Shown: in pieces, positions 9,122 to 16,081 of the stretch
Layout: the number at the start of each line of letters is the position of its first letter
Position numbering within the stretch: the first letter of the stretch is position 1
Notes under the pieces: model-generated
The model's input: only the letters and a program-made list of their open reading frames with translations
Databases searched by the model: none
Told to the model about the DNA's origin: nothing
Program-made: the position numbers and the translations under genes
Source of the DNA: Monoraphidium neglectum
Lineage: Eukaryota; Chlorophyta; Chlorophyceae; Sphaeropleales; Selenastraceae
Reading direction: 5' to 3'
Assembly: GCF_000611645.1 (NCBI RefSeq)
Contig: NW_014012449.1
Location: 1 to 16,081, forward strand
DNA: 16,081 nucleotides

Positions 9122-11208
9122 TCACGCCTCCTCTGGCCGCTGCTGCATGCAAGCTTGCTTGTGCCCAGCCTTCCAGTCCGCAGCCTGCACAGCAAAGCGT
9201 TCCGCAAGCAAGGTAGGACATGCGGGCAAGAGCTGTACAAAGAGCTTGCATGGGTCAGCTTGAATCGTACAAGAGCTACCGTATTGCCAGAGCCGGCCCG
9301 CCCAAACGAGACAACTTGTGCCTGTGCAGTACAGCTGCCAGAAGCTTCGCTGCAGCCCGTCGGCCCGGCTGCTGGCACACATGATGAGACCGTCTTGTGA
9401 CAAGCAGGCCCCCACGTTCTCTGTGACCCCCCTGCCCCCACCTGGCATGCTGTGCTGCAGTAGTACACGGTGTTGCAGCGGGAGCACTGCTTGAGCCTTG
9501 CTGACCCCGCCTCTGCCGCTGTCTTGCGGCACTTGGCGCACCGCTTCGGCCCTCTCCTGCGGCTCGGGGCACCACCTTGAGCGGCCACCGCCGCGCCTGC
9601 TGCAGGCGGCCCAGCCCCATGCATATTAGTGCCGCGCCCCTCCTGTACCGCTGCCCCCGACCCCGGCCGAGATGTTTGCGACGTGTTGCGAAAGGTTGAT
9701 ATGGCGGCTCGGTAGTGCGGGGTCGCTGCCAGCCGCTCAGCAGCCGCCAGCACATCGTCGCTGAATGCCACTGGGCGCAGCTGCAGTAGCACGGCTGCAG
9801 CCTCTCGGTCGGCGCACAGCCGCCCAATCAGCTCGGCGGCCCCAGTCTTGAAAGGCGGCGAGCCTCCGCGCAAGCAGCGCGACGCCGCGACCAGTACAGT
9901 GCTCGCCCGTGCGACGGCGGCCGCGCGGCCATTGTCGACCAACGACATGAGCAACAGCAGTGGCTGCGGGCGTGCATGCGGCATGTGGCTGGAGGGGTCG
10001 CCCCGGTCCCGGCCGCCCAAGAACGCGATCTCACGCGTCGCGCCGCCCAGCTGGGCGGGTGCCTCATGGGCTGCGGCAACGAGCCGCGTTGCGAGAGCTC
10101 GCAGCATGCTTGCATGGTCTGCAACGGCTGCAACGGCGGCCGCGTCGAAGCCGCCAATCTGGGCGTTTGCTATGAGGTTCTGCAGCGCGTCGATTGCGGC
10201 CTTTGCCAGCCACGGCTCCGACCAGCGGCCCCGCGCGGCCTGGGCGAGCGCTTCGAGCAGGCCTGGTGTGCGCAGCGCCGCGTCGCTGGCGGCGCGCGGC
10301 ACGCACGCCGCGAGGCTGCACAAGAGCGGCAGGGCGCGCTGCGCGGCCGCCTTCAGCGGCCCGGTCGGCGGCGGCGCGGCGGCCTTCGAGGCGATCAGCC
10401 TCGCGACCTCCTGGATCACCGTCGCGCCCAGGGGCAGCCGCACGACGGCCAGCTTCGTGAGCGCGGCCATGACGACGGCCCCGCTGGTGCATGGCACAGC
10501 CGAGATCACGCCGCAGAGCGCCGTGATCGCCTTGGCGCGGATTGGAGGGGCACAATGGGAGTCTGACATCTCGCGAACCGCCCACGCCACCAGCGCGGGT
10601 CGCGAAACAAACTGTGGCGGCGGAGCGCATGAGGGCGGCGCTTGGGTGCTGTCAATGCATGCCGCACCACTTTCCTGTCCTGGACTTGAGCAAACACCCG
10701 AAGCAAGTTAGGCATGGATGCATGCATGACCTGCCACCTTGACATGCACGCATGCATCCGCGGGCGCGCCGGTGTGCACGTGCTGCCCCATGAGCTCGCA
10801 CGCGCACGCATGCGCGCGCACGGGTCACGCACCGGCGACCTGGATGCGCAATATGTATGTGCACAAGACACACCACGCATGATGCACGGTGATGAAAAGA
10901 GGCTCTAGTCAAGCTAGGGAAGGGTGACTCACCTGCTGTATGCGGGGCGCGCTGCCAAACACGGCGGCAGCCAGCACGTCCAAGCCCAACCCACGCAGAG
11001 CCGGGTTTGGAGAAGCGGCGATGTTCTCTAGAGCGCCCAGCGCATCGTCCGTGAGCGGCGCCATGAGGTCGACCTCCAAGCCAGAGCACGCCTTCAGGGC
11101 GGGGCTGGCAAACTGCGACTCCCATCGCCCGCCGCTGACTGCGCAGGCAGGGGCGCTCGCCGCGCTTTCAGCTAGACGTACGATCAGTGTGCTGGGTGTG
11201 GGGGACAT
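9122..11208 (-). CDS. Armadillo-like repeat protein with C-terminal MYND zinc finger, copy C
   Basis: Three exons, 11208-10933, 10611-9442 and 9184-9122, give 502 residues. Introns are 321 and 257 bases, both phase 0 and at the same codons as in A and B. Exon 1 shares 75 of 92 residues with copy A by hand count. The repeat region carries the armadillo-like helix DALQNLIAN. MYND ligands fit as C450, C453, C468, C471, C477, C481, H490 and C494; the last two are on exon 3, whose tail is nearly the same as in copy B. Intron 2 starts with GTGGGG rather than GTGAGG and is 16 bases longer than in A and B, which changes the frame of any read-through. The copy resembles A over exon 1 and intron 1 and resembles B over the 3' third. 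Role unknown; probably a protein-interaction adaptor, by inference. Confidence 0.86.
10711..10830. repeat. Purine-pyrimidine alternating tract in intron 1, copy C
   Basis: Third instance of the tract, with GCATGCATGC, GACATGCACGCATGCATC and CACGCGCACGCATGCGCGCG strings in intron 1. Limits are approximate. Confidence 0.5.
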
Positions 11209-12244
11209 GGCTGGGGCGTGCGCGTTTATATGCGTGAAACCGTTAAGCTAAGATTAAGGGGCAATAGTATGCCACTTGGGATGAGCGGATGATCTTGATC
11301 TCGAGACGTTTTACGGCTGTGCGGCTTTTGGTTATACGTATGATATCCACATCGACAGAAAACTAATTGAATTCATATTGACATCAGGGCACCAGCAAGT
11401 ATCATATCCTAGCTCAATGCATGCCGACGACCAGCAACCATCCAAGGCGGCGGGAACCGACGTTCAGCCACCTGGACAACTTATGCTGCTTGCATGCCTC
11501 ACCACCCAGCTGTTGGGTTTTATACGATGGAAACGCTCCACCCATTTGTCTTCCTGCATTGCCAGCCGCATGACTGCTCGTCCACCAGATGCCTTGCCCT
11601 CCTCAAGAGCACAGCTGTGTGCCACACTGATTGCATGCAGCAACACCTGCTCAGCAGGTTGCCAGTGCCTTTTAGTTTGCCTGTTTTGCCACACCTCGAC
11701 TCAGTGGCATTATCTCAAGTCTTGCGGAGAGCGCGGGTACGAGCGTTGCACTGCGACAGAGACAGCAGCACAGGTTGAAGCCTGCAGGACTATGTGCGCT
11801 GCAACTTGAAATGCTCCTGCAGCTTGATTGCTATGTCAAAGTTTCAGATACACCAGGACCTGATAGGCAGGAGGGCTGCTATGAGGTTACACACTTGGAT
11901 TATCAGGCGTGATAAGTGTATGGAGCTGACTCAGCTTGCGCAGCCATGTCAGGGATTTTAAAGGTGCCAGATGGTATGCGGAAAGGCCACACACACGTGA
12001 TCGCCATTAGCAGGCTCAGACAAAGCAGGCAATCCAGTCAGTATTATAGTATGTTGCATACGTGCTCTGGTCTGCAGGACCAGTGGCGCATCGCACACGT
12101 GAAACGCAATCGAAAGGCAACACGCTCATAGGGTGGCCCATGCGCACGCTTCACTGCTCTCAAGCGGCCTGATCAGCAGCAGCAGCCTCTAGTAATGAGG
12201 AGAGCCAGCGTGCCGCCTGCTGCCACACATTGGCCAAGAATGCC
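11209..12244. other. Spacer between copy C and the DUF506 gene
   Basis: To about 11515 this is the duplicated 5' flank of copy C. The remainder is unique, lower in GC, and should contain the 3' UTR of the DUF506 gene. I recognise no other gene. The minus-strand frame ending at 12160 overlaps the DUF506 3' end and could be an alternative tail. Confidence 0.55.
11887..11891 (-). terminator. Possible TGTAA polyadenylation signal for the DUF506 gene
   Basis: TGTAA occurs about 354 bases past the DUF506 stop codon. The distance fits chlorophyte 3' UTRs, but a five-base motif is weak evidence. Confidence 0.33.
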
Positions 12245-13812
12245 CTACATGGCAGCAATGCCAGCCGGCGCAGCAGGCAGGTCAAACCCGCGGACAACGC
12301 GCGCCGGTGCAGCGAAGGCGGTCGCGACCGCGCCCGGTGCAATGCGCGCGAGCCTGGCGAGCGCGCCGCACGCAGCCTCGTCGGCCGTGGCGAATGCGAG
12401 GGCGGCCGCGTCAGTCGAGTTCATGCGCTTGAGGGGCGACGACGGCGGCGTGACCAGCGTGTCGGTGTAGCGCGCGCGCGGCGGCACCCAGCGCGCCATC
12501 ATCGCCGAGAAGCGGCGCCACGGCGGCTGCGTCAGGCCGCGTGCCTCGTAGGAGCGCGCCGCCTGCGCGGTGATGAGCGCGACGAGGCGGCGGAGGGTGC
12601 AGGCGTCGCCGACAAAAGTCTCGGGGAGGGAGTCGACGAGGCGCTCGTAGCCCGGCGTGGCGGGGGCCACACGGAAGGCCTCGCGGAAGGAGGGGTCCAC
12701 GATGACGCCTGTTGAGGAAAAAGTGGGTGCAATGATGTGGATTGTGAGGCAGGGGGGGTGCAAGAAGCCCTGCTTCACAGTGCACAGGGTTGCCAGATGC
12801 CATCCCTGGAGGTGGATGCAGCAAACTCGCGCCACTGCATCTGGCGGGGCACAGAGAAGGGCTGCAACCTAGCTGTCTGCAACACCAGTATGCGCCAACA
12901 GAGGCATCCAGGCTGACGGCTGCATGGTGACAGCGTGGCGGCTGCATAGCATAGTTGCAGCTGCATTGCAGCTGCATGACGGCGGCTCACCCTCGTCCTC
13001 GGCGCCCTTGATCACGATGAAGCGTCCGCGCAGCACAAAAGCCTCAGCGGCGCGCCCGGCCCGCGCCGCGCCCGCCGCAGCCGCAACATGGGGCTCCCTG
13101 ACCGCCACGCGCACGCCAGTGCCCTCCAGCAGCTGTGCCAGGCTGGCGGCGAGCGCGTCAATGCCGTCGTGGATGCCAGCAGGGGCGGCGGCATGGGCCG
13201 CCACGGCGCGGCGCAGGCCGCGCAGGGGGTCGCTGTCAGTGGGGGGCGTCATCAGGTCTTGGATGTCAATTATGGAAGCTTCCAGGGACAGGTCGCGGCC
13301 CGAGTTGGCGAGGCCATCGGCGGCCACCTTTGGGGAGCAGAGGAAGGGGAGAGAAAGGAGCACAACGAATCAGGGGCAGCTCCACCTTTTTTTACTTGAC
13401 TCAGGGATAGATGCCTCACTTCACTCACAGTCCCTGCTGTACTGAAGCAGCTGACAGATGCTGCAGAGCGGCTCTCAGGTAAGAGAGCTATTGACCATAT
13501 GTAGCTTCCCAGCCTCCGGGGCTGCCCAGCGCATCGCCAGCTGTCCATACCCATCTGGCCCGTTTCCGACCAGCTGTCCCGAAGCTGCGCGCCCACCTCC
13601 TGCTCGAGGGTGAAGAGCAAACCCTCATCTTCAACACCCGAGGCCCCCACAAACGCACTCGTTGCAGGCCCTCTCGACCTACGGAAGGCGCGGCAAGGGG
13701 TGAGGTGAGAAGTGTGACAACAGGGCCGACCTGTACAGGCCGCGGCAATGTGACGGCGAGCTGCATGTGCCATCATGTCATGGAGCTTGCTGTGCGGGCC
13801 GCTGACTTCCAT
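12245..13812 (-). CDS. DUF506 (PDDEXK_6) family protein
   Basis: Exons 13812-13597, 13327-12991 and 12708-12245 give 338 residues; introns are 269 and 282 bases, GT-AG, phases 0 and 1. The family signature is clear: GVIVDPSFREAF at 185-196, YERLVDSLPETFVG at 205-218, and PPWRRFSAMMARW at 246-258. These match the plant pattern of an IVD-x-x-F-R strand, an SLP-x-x-FVG segment and a closing PPWR helix. The first signature is formed only across the last splice junction, which supports the model. DUF506 proteins belong to the PDDEXK nuclease-like fold class, but enzymatic activity is not established, and the biochemical role here is unknown. About 80 residues follow the conserved core, an Ala-rich extension. 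The start is uncertain: a strong acceptor-like site (pyrimidine run then TAG) ends at 13679, so the true first exon may lie further upstream, with coding from 13678 onwards. Confidence 0.8.
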
Positions 13813-15824
13813 GTGCCCTTATGCATGCTCCAAAACGTTCCCATGCTATGTGCATGCTACATATGCTAATGCTACATGGATAATGGGGGCTGCCAGGACG
13901 CACCGTGGGGCTGCTGGTGGGCCAGGGCGCCGCCCCCGCCGACCGCCGAGACGGCTGGCGATGAGATGCGGACGGAACAGCTACGGCACGAGGATGGAAC
14001 ATGGTTGCTGTTGGGTTGGGCGGTGGATGCGCAACGGGAGCGGAAAAAGGTGAATACTTTGCTGTTATGCTGCGAGCGAGAGATGTACTGTGAACGTGAA
14101 CCGCATCGGGCGTGTAGTTTGGCTGGAAAACGACAGCACCCGTTCGGAAGTCTTGCGGACGCGGACGCCTCTCATCATGGGTTGCACGTCATGCGTGCCA
14201 GGCGGAGACGCCCTGGAAGACTATACACATATCATGAATGGTCTGATAAAAGTTGATCAAGTCAGCTCGGCGCGAGGTGTGCACACGGGCAGCCGTTTGT
14301 GCAGGTTGCCGCGCCCGTCGCCTGGCAACTGAGGGTGCCCCGCACGCGTGTCGATGCGCTCAGTTTCCTGTATCCTTGTATGCTTTGAATGTTGTTGCAC
14401 ATCATAAGGTGTTAGGGAAGACAGGCTGTGAAATAGTAAGTAAGGCGTGTATGTGTAGGCCGCTGCCCTGCACTGATGCACCTGTGGCTCTCATGAGTCA
14501 TGACAGTCCACGGCCCTCGCGCCACACATCAGCTACACCAGGTGCCAGCGAGCCAAGCGCGCGGTGAATGTCGGACGCCCCTTGAACCAGGTTGTTGGGC
14601 TTCATATTGTTCTGTGCCCACATGCCCACGGGCAACACTCAGGTATCAAGTTGACCAGCACGGGCGGGTCGGAATCTACGTCTTTTCCCCTTGGCCACAC
14701 TTCCTTAACCCCACCACCACAGCACACAGATGTATCAAAGCTTGGGTGACATGCAGACGTGAACGCAACCCTGGCAGTAGGTTGGAGGCGGCATAGACGC
14801 CGCGCGGAACAGCCGCGCGCACCATCACTCTGTCCATTCGCTCCAGGCTGCAAGTGCCTGCGCCTTGCCCTGAGCCTGCAGGACACCGTTTGCCGCTTTT
14901 TAGTTCCTTGCATTGGAAGGCAGCCGTGGCTGCCAGTGCCGGCAGCTGGTCACACCCCGGCTGCCAATGGCGCCGGCGGCTGCACAGACACCTGCTGCCC
15001 GGAAGCCTGCGTATGCACACACCTCGCATAATCGTGTGCACCGCACATCTTGCTTTACAACGCAGTGCTGCGCGCCGCACCAATACGCACAAGGAGGTGG
15101 TTGCAGTCAGTGCTCTCCTGGCCTTTGAGACCCCAAAGAAAGCAGCGCAGGCGCCAATGGGCGCCGGCTACGAGTTAGCGCCATGGCCCTCTGCCTTCCT
15201 GCCAGCTGTTACCACCCCTGCTGTCTCATTGACAGCTGAAGAATGTAAATGCGTTAGTTGCACAAGCTGCTTTTTCCTGATGCTGGTTGTACAGATGGCC
15301 ATTTGCGTGCATGGCCGCGCGCTGCTGATCGCTCCCGTCGCACGCGTGGGACGGCCCCCAAGCGGCCCTTGCCCAGCAGCAGCGAGCGGCGGGCGCCGCT
15401 GTCAAGCACAGCCCTAGAAGCCCGGCCATGCGAAGCAGCCATGCGAAGCAGCCACCGACCTGGCTGACGGTTCGACCCATGCGCCCAGCACGCGAGCAGG
15501 CCGGCGAGCGCGCTGACGGGCCAACGCGTGAGCATGGGTCAGCCATGGCACGCGCGCACCCGCACCACGGCCGGCATGCCGTTGGTGCGTGCGCGGGCAT
15601 GCCTGCCACTCGCCCGGAGCTTGCGCAGGCCGGCGGGGATGCACACAATTGCGATGAGCTCCCGCGGCCCACGAGCTCCCAGCACCAAGCGCACGCACAG
15701 CAGCGGGCGCTGCTGGCGGCCCCTTGCGTCCTGCATCACCCGAAAACGGCCCCCGGCCAGGCCCGGCCGAGCCGAAACCGGACTGGCGCGGGTTGGGGCG
15801 GGGTGCACCTCGACCAGGCCGCGA
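13813..15824. other. Two-kilobase region with no recognised gene
   Basis: This stretch lies between the DUF506 gene and the 3' end of the next gene. It should contain the DUF506 promoter and 5' UTR at its left end and the 3' UTR of the right-hand gene at its right end. An open frame from ATG at 14002, with a good GTGCGT donor after about 33 codons, might be an upstream DUF506 exon, but its phase does not fit the next acceptor. A TGTAA motif on the minus strand at 15059-15055 could end the right-hand transcript. GC content rises from about 15300 rightwards. Confidence 0.5.
15426..15451. repeat. Tandem duplication of a 13-base unit
   Basis: The unit CCATGCGAAGCAG occurs twice without a gap at 15426-15438 and 15439-15451. 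It lies in the noncoding region left of the right-hand gene. It is a small local duplication with no assigned role. Confidence 0.9.
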
Positions 15825-16081
15825 TCAGATGCCCGCGCCGTCTCCGAGGAGGTAGTCCAGGGATGAGAGCAGATCATCATCCGCCATGAGCACATCCCCT
15901 GGCAGCGAGTCCATCGCCGCCGCGGCGAGCAGCGACGGCTCCCGGCCCCCGCTGCTGCCCGTCAGCCGCATGCCGACCGACGCGACGCCGCCGCCCGGCA
16001 GCGACCCGAGCTGCATCGGCGCGGCCGACGGGTCGCCGCCGCCGCCGCGCGCGAGGGCGGCCGCGGCGGCCGCCCTCGCGC
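15825..16081 (-). CDS. C-terminal exon of an unrecognised protein, 5' part beyond the window
   Basis: A minus-strand frame is open from the right edge to TGA at 15827-15825, giving about 85 residues. It runs from an Ala run and a Gly run through Gly/Ser-rich sequence into the tail MADDDLLSSLDYLLGDGAGI. Third codon positions are mostly G or C, as in the other genes here. I do not recognise the family. The acidic and leucine-rich ending resembles short activation motifs at the ends of some transcription factors such as heat shock factors, but that is only an impression. The upstream exons would be decisive and are outside the window. Confidence 0.6.
   Translation of the reverse strand, partial: ARAAAAAALARGGGGDPSAAPMQLGSLPGGGVASVGMRLTGSSGGREPSLLAAAAMDSLPGDVLMADDDLLSSLDYLLGDGAGI

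Larger units (their letters stand above)
8531..11515 (-). repeat. Tandem repeat unit C (ARM-MYND gene plus flanks)
   Basis: Rightmost copy. Start-codon spacing from B is 3022 bases and stop-codon spacing is 3005 bases. Its 5' flank can be followed to about 11515 through the landmarks GGCGGGAA and TTGCATGCCTCACCACCCAG, after which the sequence becomes unique. That marks the right end of the duplicated segment. Confidence 0.7.

Noticed and set aside
9848..10711. Plus-strand open frame of 287 codons
   Set aside because: Antisense shadow of exon 2 of copy C with no recognisable domain, while the minus strand has a clear protein with splice sites.
11224..11231. TATA-like CATATAAA upstream of the copy C start
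   Set aside because: It is only about 16-23 bases before the ATG, too close for a TATA box, and the aligned positions in copies A and B lack it.
2600..11515. The three 3-kb repeats as a transposon or retroelement array
   Set aside because: No transposase, reverse transcriptase, terminal repeats or target-site duplications were seen; the units hold ordinary intron-containing genes.
14854..15417. Plus-strand open frame of 187 codons
   Set aside because: Composition is mixed, no family or domain is recognisable, and no convincing splice or start context supports it.
15466..15480. GGTTCGACCC resembling a tRNA T-loop/B box
   Set aside because: The flanking bases cannot form the T stem and no D arm or acceptor stem is found at the right distance.

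Overview
The window looks like nuclear DNA from a GC-rich green alga, probably a core chlorophyte. The basis is intron-split genes with GT-AG junctions, introns of fairly uniform length (about 240 to 320 bases), GC-rich coding sequence with Gly/Ala-rich low-complexity inserts, lower-GC spacers, and a plant/green-algal family (DUF506). No bacterial operon, phage, rRNA, tRNA or CRISPR signal was seen. All six genes recognised lie on the minus strand, so transcription runs right to left.

Layout, left to right. 1-1923: most of a class 3 (alpha/beta-hydrolase) lipase gene in five exons, running off the left edge before its catalytic His. About 2600-11515: a tandem triplication, period about 3.0 kb, of one three-exon gene. 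Each copy (A 3139-5213, B 6117-8186, C 9122-11208) encodes a protein of about 500 residues: an armadillo-like helical repeat region followed by a C-terminal MYND zinc finger whose last two ligands lie on a tiny third exon. The noncoding flanks are duplicated with the genes. 12245-13812: a DUF506 (PDDEXK_6) gene in three exons. 13813-15824: about 2 kb without a gene I can name, with one coding-like patch near 15540-15740. 15825-16081: the last exon of another gene entering from the right edge, ending in an acidic/leucine-rich tail.

The genes do not form an evident pathway. The main biological interest is the ARM-MYND cluster: three complete, diverged paralogues with identical intron positions and phases, a patchwork pattern of similarity, and a second intron whose in-frame read-through would give a different C-terminus. 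Splice junctions were derived by hand from reading-frame phase, splice consensus and family similarity. Gene starts, especially for the lipase and DUF506 genes, are provisional.
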